A stretch of DNA of 64,000 nucleotides from Enterobacter sp. JUb54 (lineage in GTDB: Bacteria > Pseudomonadota > Gammaproteobacteria > Enterobacterales > Enterobacteriaceae). The position numbers were made by a program, and so were the translations under genes. Location: assembly GCF_014298075.1 (NCBI RefSeq), contig NZ_CP060418.1, positions 620,001-684,000 of the forward strand. Direction: 5' to 3'. The notes beneath the pieces were generated by a model. It saw only the letters and a program-made list of their open reading frames with translations, was not told where the DNA came from and did no database searches. This document shows positions 50,477 to 59,035 of the stretch, piece after piece. Positions within the stretch are counted from its first letter, which is position 1. Each line of letters opens with the position of its first letter.

Positions 50477-51154
50477 ATGGAAAATCAACCTAAGTTGAAT
50501 AGCAGTAAAGAAGTTATCGCGTTTCTGGCCGAACGTTTCCCTCAGTGTTTTAGCGCTGAAGGCGAAGCTCGCCCCCTGAAAGTCGGTATTTTTCAGGATC
50601 TTGTTGAGCGTGTTGGGGGGGAGATGAATCTCAGTAAAACCCAACTTCGTGCCGCTTTACGTCTTTATACTTCGAGCTGGCGTTATCTGTACGGCGTTAA
50701 ACCAGGCGCTATCCGCGTTGACCTTGATGGCAACCCGTGTGGTGAACTGGAAGAGCAGCATGTTGCTCATGCCCGTCAGCAGCTCGAAGAAGCAAAAGCT
50801 CGCGTCCAGGCGCAGCGCGCAAGCCAGCAGGCTAAAAAGCGCGAAGCCGCCGCTGCTGCAGGTCAGCAGGAAGAGGGTGCGCGTCGCGAGCGTAAGCCAC
50901 GTCCTCAGGTTCGCCGCAAAGAAGGCACCGAACAGCGTAAGCCGCGTCCTGCCGTTGCGAAAGCACCGCGTGAAGAGCCGCGTCTGACTCCAGTCTCAGA
51001 TCTGACCGCGTTAAGCGTGGGTCAGGCGCTGAAGGTGAAAGCAGGCAACAACGCGATGGACGCCACCGTTCTGGAAATCACCAAAGATGGCGTTCGTGTA
51101 CAGCTGACTTCTGGTTTGTCAATGATTGTACGCGCAGAACACCTGGTGTTCTGA
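50477..51154 (+). CDS. proQ: RNA chaperone ProQ
   Basis: ProQ (225 residues) is a global RNA-binding protein that stabilises sRNAs and mRNA 3' ends. The FinO-type N-terminal domain covers about 1-120 ([18 protein letters not shown]). A basic, Ala/Lys/Arg/Gln-rich linker and a small C-terminal Tudor-like domain ([20 protein letters not shown]) follow. prc begins 19 bp downstream, as in E. coli. Confidence 0.96.
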   Translation: MENQPKLNSSKEVIAFLAERFPQCFSAEGEARPLKVGIFQDLVERVGGEMNLSKTQLRAALRLYTSSWRYLYGVKPGAIRVDLDGNPCGELEEQHVAHARQQLEEAKARVQAQRASQQAKKREAAAAAGQQEEGARRERKPRPQVRRKEGTEQRKPRPAVAKAPREEPRLTPVSDLTALSVGQALKVKAGNNAMDATVLEITKDGVRVQLTSGLSMIVRAEHLVF

Positions 51155-51173
51155 AACGGAGGCCGGGCCAGGC

Positions 51174-53222
51174 ATGAACAAACTCTTTAAGCTCACCGCG
51201 CTTGCGGGCCTGCTAGCAATAGCAGGCCATGCGTTCGCCGTGGACGATATTACCCGAGTCGATCAAATACCGGTGCTGAAAGAAGAGCCGCAGCACGCGA
51301 CGGTGAGTGAACGTGTCACTTCCCGCTTTACGCGTTCTCACTACCGGCAGTTTGATCTCGACAACGCCTTCTCGGCAAAAATTTTCGATCGTTATCTGAA
51401 CCTGCTGGACTACAGCCACAACGTGCTGTTGGCCAGCGATATTGCTCAGTTTTCGGCAAAGAAAAATCAAATCGGCGATGAACTGCGCACCGGAAAGCTG
51501 GACGTATTCTACGACCTGTATAACCTGGGGCAGAAGCGTCGTTTTGAGCGTTATCAGTACGCGCTGAAGGTGCTGGAACGTCCGATGGACTTCACCGGCA
51601 ACGATAGCTTCAATCTTGACCGCAGCAAATCGCCCTGGCCGAAAGACGAAGCTGAGCTGAATGCGCTGTGGGACGCCAAAGTGAAGTTTGACCAGCTGAG
51701 CCTGAAGCTCACTGGCAAAGATGACAAAGAGATCCGCGAGACCTTAACGCGCCGTTATAAATTTGCGATTCGCCGCCTGGCGCAATCCAACAGCGAAGAT
51801 GTGTTCTCGCTGGTGATGACCGCGTTTGCCCGCGAAATCGACCCGCACACCAACTATCTGTCACCGCGTAATACTGAGCAGTTCAACACCGAAATGAGCC
51901 TGTCGTTAGAGGGGATCGGTGCGGTATTGCAGATGGACGACGACTATACGGTGATCAACTCGCTGGTGGCCGGCGGCCCTGCGGCGAAGAGTAAGTCAAT
52001 TAGCGTTGGCGATCGTATTGTTGGTGTCGGCCAGTCTGGAAAAGGCATGGTCGATGTTATCGGCTGGCGTCTGGATGACGTGGTTGCCCTGATTAAAGGG
52101 CCGAAGGGCAGCAAGGTTCGCCTTGAAGTTCTGCCGGCTGGCAAGGGCGCAAAAACCCGCATCGTGACGTTGACCCGTGAGCGGATTCGCCTTGAAGACC
52201 GCGCGGTGAAAATGTCGGTGAAAACCGTCGGTAAAGAAAAAGTCGGCGTGCTGGACATTCCTGGCTTCTATGTTGGTCTGACGGACGATGTGAAAGTTCA
52301 GCTGCAGAAGCTGGAGAAGCAGAACGTCAGTAGCGTGGTTATCGACCTGCGCAGCAATGGCGGTGGGGCACTGACCGAAGCGGTTTCGCTTTCTGGTCTG
52401 TTCATTCCGTCAGGGCCGGTAGTCCAGGTGCGTGATAACAACGGCAAAGTGCGCGAAGACAGCGACACCGATGGCGTGGTCTATTACAAAGGTCCGCTGG
52501 TGGTGCTGGTTGACCGTTTCAGTGCTTCCGCGTCTGAAATTTTCGCCGCCGCTATGCAGGATTATGGCCGCGGGCTGATCGTTGGCGAGCCGACCTTCGG
52601 TAAAGGCACCGTTCAGCAGTATCGCTCTCTGAACCGTATTTACGATCAGATGCTGCGTCCTGACTGGCCTGCGCTGGGTTCGGTACAGTACACCATCCAG
52701 AAGTTCTACCGCATCAACGGCGGCAGTACTCAGCGTAAAGGTGTGACGCCGGACATCATGATGCCAACCGGTACCGAAGATCGTGAAACCGGCGAGCAGT
52801 ATGAAGATAACGCCCTGCCGTGGGATAGCGTGAATGCCGCGACCTACGTGAAATCCGGTGATTTGCAGCCTTTCGACCCGGAGCTGCTGAAGCTGCATGA
52901 TGCACGCATTGCCAAAGATCCGGAATTCCAGTACATCATGAAGGATATTGCCCGCTATAACGCAATGAAAGATAAGCGTTATATCGTCTCTCTGAATTAC
53001 GCCCAGCGTGAGAAAGAGAACGAAGAAGACGATGCGACCCGCCTGGCGCGGATCAATGACCGTCTGAAGCGTGAAGGCAAACCGGCGCTGAAGAAACTGG
53101 ACGATCTGCCGAAAGATTACCAGGAGCCGGATCCGTATCTCGATGAAACGGTCCACATCGCGATCGACCTTGCGCACCTTGAGAAAGCGCAGCCGGCGGT
53201 AGAGCCACCGGTAGCGAAATAA
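51174..53222 (+). CDS. prc: Carboxy-terminal (tail-specific) protease Prc
   Basis: Prc (682 residues) is a periplasmic protease that, with NlpI, degrades the endopeptidase MepS and MepM and processes FtsI. It has a signal peptide (to about AGHAFA), a PDZ domain near 240-325, and catalytic Ser452 (FSASASEIF) and Lys477 (TFGKGTV), numbered as in E. coli. The ATG at 51174 gives MNKLFKLTALAG; the longer frame overlaps proQ. Confidence 0.97.
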   Translation: MNKLFKLTALAGLLAIAGHAFAVDDITRVDQIPVLKEEPQHATVSERVTSRFTRSHYRQFDLDNAFSAKIFDRYLNLLDYSHNVLLASDIAQFSAKKNQIGDELRTGKLDVFYDLYNLGQKRRFERYQYALKVLERPMDFTGNDSFNLDRSKSPWPKDEAELNALWDAKVKFDQLSLKLTGKDDKEIRETLTRRYKFAIRRLAQSNSEDVFSLVMTAFAREIDPHTNYLSPRNTEQFNTEMSLSLEGIGAVLQMDDDYTVINSLVAGGPAAKSKSISVGDRIVGVGQSGKGMVDVIGWRLDDVVALIKGPKGSKVRLEVLPAGKGAKTRIVTLTRERIRLEDRAVKMSVKTVGKEKVGVLDIPGFYVGLTDDVKVQLQKLEKQNVSSVVIDLRSNGGGALTEAVSLSGLFIPSGPVVQVRDNNGKVREDSDTDGVVYYKGPLVVLVDRFSASASEIFAAAMQDYGRGLIVGEPTFGKGTVQQYRSLNRIYDQMLRPDWPALGSVQYTIQKFYRINGGSTQRKGVTPDIMMPTGTEDRETGEQYEDNALPWDSVNAATYVKSGDLQPFDPELLKLHDARIAKDPEFQYIMKDIARYNAMKDKRYIVSLNYAQREKENEEDDATRLARINDRLKREGKPALKKLDDLPKDYQEPDPYLDETVHIAIDLAHLEKAQPAVEPPVAK

Positions 53223-53230
53223 GTACCCAA

Positions 53231-53260
53231 CGGGCACAAATCATGTGCCCGTTTTCTTTT
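53231..53260 (+). terminator. Intrinsic terminator after prc
   Basis: ACGGGCACA-AATCA-TGTGCCCGT is followed by TTTCTTTTC. Confidence 0.9.
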
Positions 53261-53458
53261 CTGCTTCCCGCCGGTTATTCCCTCGTCGAATATACAAAAT
53301 GTCAACAAGCTGTGCTGGTGTCAGAACAATGCGACAAAATGTAAAGTTGTGTTTTTCTCGTGACTTAGCAGGGGCTGATAGTTGAAAATTAGCCTACTAC
53401 CCATACGATATGGGTAATCGCATAGTGCGTTTTGTTAAATCGAGGTTAAAAGAAAATT

Positions 53459-54340
53459 ATGATGCGAATCGCGCTTTTCCTGATGACCAACCTGGCAGTT
53501 ATGGTGGTGTTCGGGCTGGTGCTAAGCCTGACGGGAATTCAGTCAAGCAGCATGACCGGATTACTGATCATGGCGCTGCTTTTTGGTTTTGGTGGCTCGA
53601 TCGTTTCGCTGATGATGTCGAAATGGATGGCGCTGAAATCAGTGGGTGGGGAAGTGATTGAGCAGCCGCGTAACGAAACCGAACGCTGGCTGATGAATAC
53701 CGTCTCGCAGCAAGCGCAGCAGGCGGGGATCGGTATGCCGCAGGTCGCTATTTACCATGCGCCGGACATCAATGCTTTCGCGACCGGTGCGCGCCGTGAT
53801 GCGTCGCTGGTGGCCGTCAGTACCGGACTGCTGCAAAACATGAGCCGTGACGAAGCCGAAGCCGTTATCGCTCACGAAATCAGCCATATCGCCAACGGTG
53901 ACATGGTGACCATGACCCTGATCCAGGGTGTGGTGAACACCTTCGTTATCTTTATCTCGCGCGTCATCGCGCAGATTGCGGCCGGATTCCTTGGCGGCAA
54001 CCGTGATGACAGCGAAAGCAGTAACGGCAACCCGCTGATTTACTTCGCGGTGGCGACGGTGCTGGAACTGGTGTTTGGTATTCTGGCGAGCATTATTACC
54101 ATGTGGTTCTCGCGTCATCGTGAATTCCACGCCGATGCTGGCTCTGCGAAGCTGGTTGGCCGTGAGAAAATGATTGCGGCGCTGCAGCGTCTGAAAACCA
54201 GCTACGAGCCGCAGGAAGCCAGCAGCATGATGGCGTTCTGCATTAACGGTAAAGCGAAGTCTATGAGCGAACTGTTCATGACTCACCCGCCGTTGGATAA
54301 GCGTATCGAAGCGCTGCGTAGCGGTGAATACCTGAAGTAA
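53459..54340 (+). CDS. htpX: Membrane metalloprotease HtpX
   Basis: HtpX (293 residues) degrades misfolded inner-membrane proteins alongside FtsH. It has membrane helices at about 4-26 and 34-55 and two more at about 150-180 and 195-215. The zinc site is HEISH (His139, Glu140, His143), with a third ligand in the [11 protein letters not shown] segment. In E. coli it is induced through CpxRA. Two tandem ATGs (53459, 53462) could serve as start. Confidence 0.97.
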   Translation: MMRIALFLMTNLAVMVVFGLVLSLTGIQSSSMTGLLIMALLFGFGGSIVSLMMSKWMALKSVGGEVIEQPRNETERWLMNTVSQQAQQAGIGMPQVAIYHAPDINAFATGARRDASLVAVSTGLLQNMSRDEAEAVIAHEISHIANGDMVTMTLIQGVVNTFVIFISRVIAQIAAGFLGGNRDDSESSNGNPLIYFAVATVLELVFGILASIITMWFSRHREFHADAGSAKLVGREKMIAALQRLKTSYEPQEASSMMAFCINGKAKSMSELFMTHPPLDKRIEALRSGEYLK

Positions 54341-54360
54341 CACTGTACTTGCAGACAAAA

Positions 54361-54386
54361 ACGCGGCCTCCGGGCCGCGTTTTTTT
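54361..54386. terminator. Terminator between convergent htpX and yebQ
   Basis: ACGCGGCC-TCCG-GGCCGCGT is followed by TTTTTT on the plus strand, with AAAA on the other side for the opposite direction. Confidence 0.9.
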
Positions 54387-54407
54387 ATGCCGCACGAACG
54401 CCGTCGA

Positions 54408-55781
54408 TCAGGACTCAGGACGAGGCTGAGTGACCCGAAGTCCGCTGACGGCGGCGGCCATCACCGCCAGTCCGCCGGCCAGCAGCAATGCACTGTGGGT
54501 GCCGCTGTTGCCTTGTAAATTCAGGAACAGTGCAACCAAAGCCGCGCCGGCACTTTGCCCCAGCAAACGCGCGGTCCCTAACATGCCGCTGGCGCCGCCG
54601 CTGCGATGGCGAGGGGCGGAAGAGACAATAGTGTGGTTATTCGGCGACTGGAACAGACCAAAACCGGCACCGCACAGCGCCATGCGCCAGATAATATCCA
54701 GGTCAGAGGGCGAGGCGGGCAACAGCGCCAGACCAAACAGGCCACCGGCCATTACCAGCAAGCCGACCGCGCCAAGTAATCCCGCATGGACTTTCTCAAT
54801 CAGATAACCTGCCAGCGGCGCCATCACCATCGTGGCTAGAGGCCACGGCGTCAGCAATAGCCCGGTTTCCACTTCGCTACGCCCCAGCATTGACTGCAGG
54901 AAGAAGGGCAGGGAGACCAACGCCAGCATTTGCGCGCAGAACGAGCAAATTGAGGTGCAGATAGAGAGTGAAAACAGCGGGATCCGCAGCAGATCTATCG
55001 GTAACAGCGGCACCGGCATTTGCAGCTGGCGGCGGACAAAAAAGAAGCCGATCACGATGACCGCGGCCACTTCAGCCAGCACCAGTTGACCGGACTGACC
55101 TTGCGCAAAGCCGCCGAGGGCGGTAATCAGCAGGCCAAAAGTCAGCGCATTCATAATGGCGCTGGGAAGGTCGAAGCGGGTGATCTTACTCCGCCCGGTG
55201 TTGGGGGGCAGAAAACGCATGGCGAGGAGCAGCGACACAATCCCCAGCGGAATATTAATCAAAAACAGCCATTGCCAGGAGGCGACTGAGAGGATCGCGG
55301 CAGCAATTGTCGGACCTGCCGCCGATGACACCGCCACCACGAATGAGTTAATCCCCATCCCGCGCCCGAGGAAACGCTGGGGGAAGATAAGGCGGATCAG
55401 CGCTGTATTCACGCTCATCAACGCCGCGCCGCCAAGACCCTGAGCGACGCGGGCGAGGGTCAGCATCTCCAGGCTACGGGAGAGGGCGCAGGCTAACGAG
55501 GTCAGGGTAAAAAGCGCCAGGCCGATTTTGTAGACCCGACGGTAGCCAAACATGTCGCCCAGAAAGGAGAGCGGCAGCAGAGCGATGACGATGGCTATCT
55601 GGTAAGCGTTGACTATCCATATCGATGCCGCGGGGGAGGCATTCAGGTCCGTTGCAATGGTCGGCAGCGCGACGTTGGCTATCGCGCCGTCGAGGACCGC
55701 CATGGCCAACCCCAAAATGATGGTCAGGATGGCGCCATGGCGCTGGGGCGTCGGCAGGCCATCAGAAATATTTTTATCCAT
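54408..55781 (-). CDS. yebQ: MFS transporter YebQ (DHA2-like)
   Basis: A 457-residue major facilitator with about 14 transmembrane segments, most like drug:proton antiporters of the DHA2 family. The MFS loop motif GDMFGYRRVYKIG (about residue 72) and the antiporter motif GPTIAAAILSVASWQWLF (about 155) are present. Its substrate is unknown. It is divergent from kdgR, which may regulate it. Confidence 0.93.
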   Translation of the reverse strand: MDKNISDGLPTPQRHGAILTIILGLAMAVLDGAIANVALPTIATDLNASPAASIWIVNAYQIAIVIALLPLSFLGDMFGYRRVYKIGLALFTLTSLACALSRSLEMLTLARVAQGLGGAALMSVNTALIRLIFPQRFLGRGMGINSFVVAVSSAAGPTIAAAILSVASWQWLFLINIPLGIVSLLLAMRFLPPNTGRSKITRFDLPSAIMNALTFGLLITALGGFAQGQSGQLVLAEVAAVIVIGFFFVRRQLQMPVPLLPIDLLRIPLFSLSICTSICSFCAQMLALVSLPFFLQSMLGRSEVETGLLLTPWPLATMVMAPLAGYLIEKVHAGLLGAVGLLVMAGGLFGLALLPASPSDLDIIWRMALCGAGFGLFQSPNNHTIVSSAPRHRSGGASGMLGTARLLGQSAGAALVALFLNLQGNSGTHSALLLAGGLAVMAAAVSGLRVTQPRPES

Positions 55782-55960
55782 GTCAAATATGTGTCTTTAA
55801 GGGGGTATTATTCTATGGATAATAATTTTAGCATTGATTATTCGGTTGTATGTCGCAGATTTGTAACGAATGGGCAGAAGATCGATTGCGGGGGCGCTGA
55901 TGCGAATTTATAATAAAAACCGGTTCTAATTTTTATAAAACAGTTACGATGAGGTGATAA

Positions 55961-56752
55961 ATGGCAGTTGCAGATTTGGATAAACAGCCAGATTCTGTCT
56001 CTTCGGTATTGAAGGTTTTTGGCATTCTGCAGGCGCTTGGTGAAGAGCGTGAAATTGGCATTACCGAACTGTCCCAGCGCGTCATGATGTCAAAAAGCAC
56101 CGTTTATCGCTTTTTGCAGACCATGAAATCGCTGGGCTATGTGGCTCAGGAAGGCGAATCGGAGAAATACTCTCTGACCCTGAAGCTATTTGAGTTGGGT
56201 GCCCGTGCGCTGCAAAACGTCGACCTGATCCGCAGTGCCGACATTCAGATGCGTGAACTTTCACGCCTGACGAAAGAGACTGTCCACCTGGGCGCGCTGG
56301 ATGAAGACAGCATTGTCTATATCCACAAAATTGACTCAATGTACAATCTGCGTATGTACTCGCGCGTTGGCCGTCGCAACCCACTGTACAGTACCGCTAT
56401 CGGTAAAGTGCTGCTGGCGTGGCGCGATCGCGCAGAAGTCGAGCAAATTCTGGAAGGCGTTGAGTACAAGCGCAGCACCGACCGTACCATTACCAGCACG
56501 GAAGAGCTGATTGGGGTACTGGAGCAGGTGCGTCAGCAGGGTTATGGCGAAGACAACGAAGAGCAGGAAGAAGGACTGCGCTGCATCGGCGTACCGGTAT
56601 TCGACCGCTTTGGCGTGGTGATTGCCGGCCTGAGTATCTCATTCCCGACGCTGCGCTTCTCTGAAGAGCGTCTGCACGAGTATGTTGAGATGCTGCACAC
56701 CGCGGCGCGCAAAATTTCAGAACAGATGGGATACAACGACTATCCATTCTGA
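55961..56752 (+). CDS. kdgR: Transcriptional regulator KdgR (IclR family)
   Basis: KdgR (263 residues) represses pectin and hexuronate catabolism genes and eda in response to 2-keto-3-deoxygluconate. An N-terminal winged helix (about 14-75; ITELSQRVMMSKSTVYRFLQ) precedes the IclR effector domain (about 90-260). It complements the edd-eda block at 25.5-28.0 kb. Confidence 0.97.
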   Translation: MAVADLDKQPDSVSSVLKVFGILQALGEEREIGITELSQRVMMSKSTVYRFLQTMKSLGYVAQEGESEKYSLTLKLFELGARALQNVDLIRSADIQMRELSRLTKETVHLGALDEDSIVYIHKIDSMYNLRMYSRVGRRNPLYSTAIGKVLLAWRDRAEVEQILEGVEYKRSTDRTITSTEELIGVLEQVRQQGYGEDNEEQEEGLRCIGVPVFDRFGVVIAGLSISFPTLRFSEERLHEYVEMLHTAARKISEQMGYNDYPF

Positions 56753-56773
56753 TGTGAATGGCCGTCGGGTTTA

Positions 56774-56810
56774 CCGGCAACAGCAGGCGTCACGCTTCTG
56801 CTGTTGCCGG
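56774..56810. terminator. Perfect 13-bp stem-loop after kdgR
   Basis: CCGGCAACAGCAG and CTGCTGTTGCCGG flank an 11-base loop between the convergent kdgR and yobH genes. There is no T run, so termination may rely on Rho or the loop may act in mRNA stability. Confidence 0.6.
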
Positions 56811-56816
56811 AATGCG

Positions 56817-57056
56817 TTAGCCTTTGTCGATGACCGTTTCACTTTTGCGTAAAACCGGGCAATCGGTTAGCCCGATAATTCCGCTGTCGGAGTGCACGTA
56901 TTGCGCGGTGCTGGTGCCGCGAGCGGTCAGGTATTTACACTGAAGCCCCAGTCCTGCGGCGTTCTCATTACTGCCTATCAAAATCCCATAACCGCTTAAC
57001 AGAATACCAATCCACACGATGGCCAGTACTACAATGGAACGAATGATTAATCGCAT
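56817..57056 (-). CDS. yobH: Small membrane/secreted protein YobH
   Basis: A 79-residue protein with an N-terminal hydrophobic helix (about 5-27) and a short extracytoplasmic part with two cysteines (LQCKYLTARG, LTDCPVL). It matches YobH of E. coli in length and sequence; its function is unknown. It is divergent from mgrB with an ERIC between them. Confidence 0.92.
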   Translation of the reverse strand: MRLIIRSIVVLAIVWIGILLSGYGILIGSNENAAGLGLQCKYLTARGTSTAQYVHSDSGIIGLTDCPVLRKSETVIDKG

Positions 57057-57090
57057 TGTTGCCTCATTGTTTGCATTATTCTCAAGGTTT

Positions 57091-57217
57091 TATTCCCTAA
57101 ATAATTCAAGTTGCATAAAGGCGGCAAGGCCGTAAATCCCCAGGAGCTTACACCGGTAAGTGACTGGGGTGAGCGGGTGCAGCCAACACATATGCAGCTT
57201 GAAGTATGCCGGGTATA
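57091..57217 (+). repeat. Complete 127-bp ERIC between yobH and mgrB
   Basis: TATTCCCTAAATAATTCAAG, core AATCCCCAGGAGCTTACACC...GTAAGTGACTGGGGTGAGCG, and GCCGGGTATA give the full 127 bp. It ends about 124 bp before mgrB, just upstream of the mgrB promoter. Confidence 0.95.
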
Positions 57218-57275
57218 TTGACAGTTACATGCCTTGAAACAAGTCTATGATTCCTAAACTTACCTTTCGTATTAC

Positions 57276-57292
57276 AGTTAGTCACGGTTTAA
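57276..57292 (+). promoter_or_regulatory. Candidate PhoP box of mgrB
   Basis: CAGTTA-GTCAC-GGTTTA has one perfect PhoP half (GGTTTA, 57287-57292) and a weak upstream half at the correct 11-bp period. A TGTTAT -10-like hexamer follows at 57301-57306. mgrB is PhoP-activated in relatives; the exact site is a guess. Confidence 0.4.
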
Positions 57293-57340
57293 GATGCGCA
57301 TGTTATCCTGGAAACATCTGATACTGATGCGGAGAGTGGA

Positions 57341-57484
57341 GTGAAAAAATTACGCTGGGTTTTGCTGATCGTCGTCATAGCCGGTTGCTTATTGCTATGG
57401 ACTCAGATGCTTAACGTAATGTGCGATCAAGATGTACAATTTTTCAGCGGCATCTGCACCATCAACAAATTTATCCCCTGGTAA
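57341..57484 (+). CDS. mgrB: PhoQ feedback inhibitor MgrB
   Basis: This 47-residue inner-membrane peptide starts with GTG and reads [16 protein letters not shown], then a periplasmic part ending NKFIPW. Cys28 and Cys39, the conserved periplasmic pair needed to inhibit PhoQ, and Cys16 are present. The gene is intact, so no loss-of-MgrB polymyxin resistance is predicted from it. The sequence is of the Klebsiella type ([18 protein letters not shown]), differing visibly from the E. coli form. It is too short for standard ORF cut-offs. Confidence 0.97.
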   Translation: MKKLRWVLLIVVIAGCLLLWTQMLNVMCDQDVQFFSGICTINKFIPW

Positions 57485-57558
57485 GACATTTTTATTACGA
57501 CGGATTTTCTTCTGCTCTGCGAGTGGTAGAATAAACGCCTTCTCTTTGAGGTGGTGAA

Positions 57559-57843
57559 ATGAGTGAGTTACTAAATCCTGGGATCTTAAATCTGGCTTCA
57601 CTGGCGCTTTCCATCGTGCTGGTGCTTGTTGGTTTGTTGTTGTGGTTTTTTGTTAATCGCGCAAGTTCGCGCACCAATGAGCAGATTGAACTGCTGCAGG
57701 CGTTACTGGACCAGCAAAAGCGGCAAAATGTGCTGCTGCGTCGTCTCTGTGAAGCCAATGAACCTGAGAAGGAAGAGGTTGCCAACGCATCAGTGGCAGA
57801 AAAAGACGGGGATGACTTCATCCGTCTGGTCGCTGAACGGTAA
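57559..57843 (+). CDS. yebO: Small membrane protein YebO
   Basis: A 94-residue protein with one N-terminal membrane helix (about 10-32; LASLALSIVLVLVGLLLWFF) and a cytoplasmic coiled-coil-like segment (NEQIELLQALLDQQKRQNV). It matches YebO of E. coli downstream of mgrB; its function is unknown. The ribosome binding site is GAGGTGG. Confidence 0.92.
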   Translation: MSELLNPGILNLASLALSIVLVLVGLLLWFFVNRASSRTNEQIELLQALLDQQKRQNVLLRRLCEANEPEKEEVANASVAEKDGDDFIRLVAER

Positions 57844-57852
57844 CACGCTGAC

Positions 57853-57878
57853 AGGTGTGCACCGCCCGGTGTGCACCT
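57853..57878 (+). terminator. Stem-loop after yebO
   Basis: AGGTGTGCACC-GCCC-GGTGTGCACCT is a perfect 11-bp stem 10 bp after the yebO stop. No T run follows. Confidence 0.55.
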
Positions 57879-58478
57879 GGATTAACCCATCACGCTATAA
57901 CTTTTTCTTATCTTTTTTCTGACTCCGATCGCCCAATTCTTGTGCGTTAATGTGGACTGGATCTCAATTCTTCCTGCCAGTGTCACGGCTTTTTAGTAAA
58001 TCAAATAAAGTAATAACAATATGTTTTAATTACCTGATGGACAATTCTGTCATTAATACTTCATGTTTAAATAGTATTATCCATAATATTCATACTGTGA
58101 CCGCTGCGTCGGTTTTATATCACCATACAGGCTCCATTTAAGACAATATTCAACTATCGATATACACCAGCATGTGCATCATTATGCGCATGATTTTGCA
58201 CATCCGAACCCAGGACACCGCGCATATGCCGGCGTGTTGAACCGACAGAAGTTGTTGAGCAATGGTAAAAAAGTTGCAATCTTTGCGCGCATTATCTGGG
58301 CCAGAGCGGGGCGCTGACGAGTACTGTCCGCAGCAGTTAAGGACGCATAAATGTGCAGGTGATCAAATGATTCCCTTATAATCTGTGCGAAGGATCGAGA
58401 CACCTTTAAAAATGGCTTGCCATTATTTACGTTGTATGTGATAACACGTTTCGGGTTAAACGAGGTACAGTTCTGTTT
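57879..58478. other. 600-bp AT-rich region before yobF-cspC, no gene seen
   Basis: No ORF here has a ribosome binding site, family similarity or codon pattern that I can support. It contains an imperfect palindrome, ATGTGCATCAT to TTTGCACAT, at 58172-58203. Its last 100 bp must be the yobF-cspC leader. Confidence 0.5.
58354..58382 (+). promoter_or_regulatory. Candidate promoter of yobF-cspC
   Basis: TATAAT at 58377-58382 is a consensus -10. The hexamer 17 bp upstream (TGCAGG) is a poor -35. Transcription from about 58389 would give a leader of about 90 nt before yobF. Confidence 0.5.
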
Positions 58479-58625
58479 ATGTGTGGCATTTTCAGTAAAG
58501 AAGTCCTGAGTAAACACGTTGTCGTTGAATACTGCTTCTCTGCCGAACCTTATATTAGTGCCTCATGCAGTAGTGTGTCAGAGTTTTATCTATGTAAGCG
58601 CCGATGGGCGAAGAAAACAGTCTAA
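58479..58625 (+). CDS. yobF: Small stress-associated protein YobF
   Basis: The 48-residue frame [20 protein letters not shown]... matches YobF (DUF2527) strongly over its first 30 residues; the last 15 differ from E. coli. Translation starts at an ATG within TTTATGTGTGGC. It is cotranscribed with cspC, 12 bp downstream. In E. coli its level rises under heat and other stresses. Confidence 0.9.
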   Translation: MCGIFSKEVLSKHVVVEYCFSAEPYISASCSSVSEFYLCKRRWAKKTV

Positions 58626-58637
58626 GGAATTTTGCAA

Positions 58638-58847
58638 ATGGCAAAGATTAAAGGTCAGGTTAAGTGGTTCAACGAGTCTAAAGGTTTTGGTTTCATTACT
58701 CCGGCTGATGGCAGCAAAGATGTGTTCGTACACTTCTCCGCTATCCAGGGTAATGGTTTCAAAACTCTGGCTGAAGGCCAGAACGTTGAGTTCGAAATTC
58801 AGGACGGCCAGAAAGGTCCGGCAGCAGTTAACGTTACTGCTATCTGA
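58638..58847 (+). CDS. cspC: Cold-shock-family RNA chaperone CspC
   Basis: A 69-residue CspA-family protein with both RNA-binding motifs, KGFGFI (RNP1) and VFVHF (RNP2). CspC is constitutive rather than cold-induced; it melts RNA hairpins and stabilises stress mRNAs, including rpoS. ATG at 58638 follows AAGGAATTTTGCAA. Confidence 0.98.
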
Positions 58848-58871
58848 TTCAAGACCACTCATCTTGTAAGA

Positions 58872-58898
58872 AAAGCCTCGCCTCTGCGGGGCTTTTTA
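58872..58898 (+). terminator. Intrinsic terminator after cspC
   Basis: AAAGCCTCGC-CTCT-GCGGGGCTTTTT is a typical GC stem with U-tract. Confidence 0.9.
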
Positions 58899-59035
58899 GT
58901 ATTTATTGCAAAACATTTCCATTCTCCCTCCTTTGTCGCGCCTTGTTGCAAAACATCACCGTTATTCGCACTGTTTCGCATCCTGATTTGGTGATTTCCT
59001 GTTAAATCAGGTGGTTGCAAAATAATGCTGGAGCT

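Noticed and set aside
53434..53450. GTTAAA-TCGAG-GTTAAA as a CpxR box for htpX
   Set aside because: It resembles GTAAA-N5-GTAAA but ends only 8 bp before the start codon, where it more likely reflects the leader and ribosome binding site.
58182..58517. A 111-codon minus-strand frame before cspC
   Set aside because: It overlaps yobF antisense, has no ribosome binding site and contains no recognisable domain.
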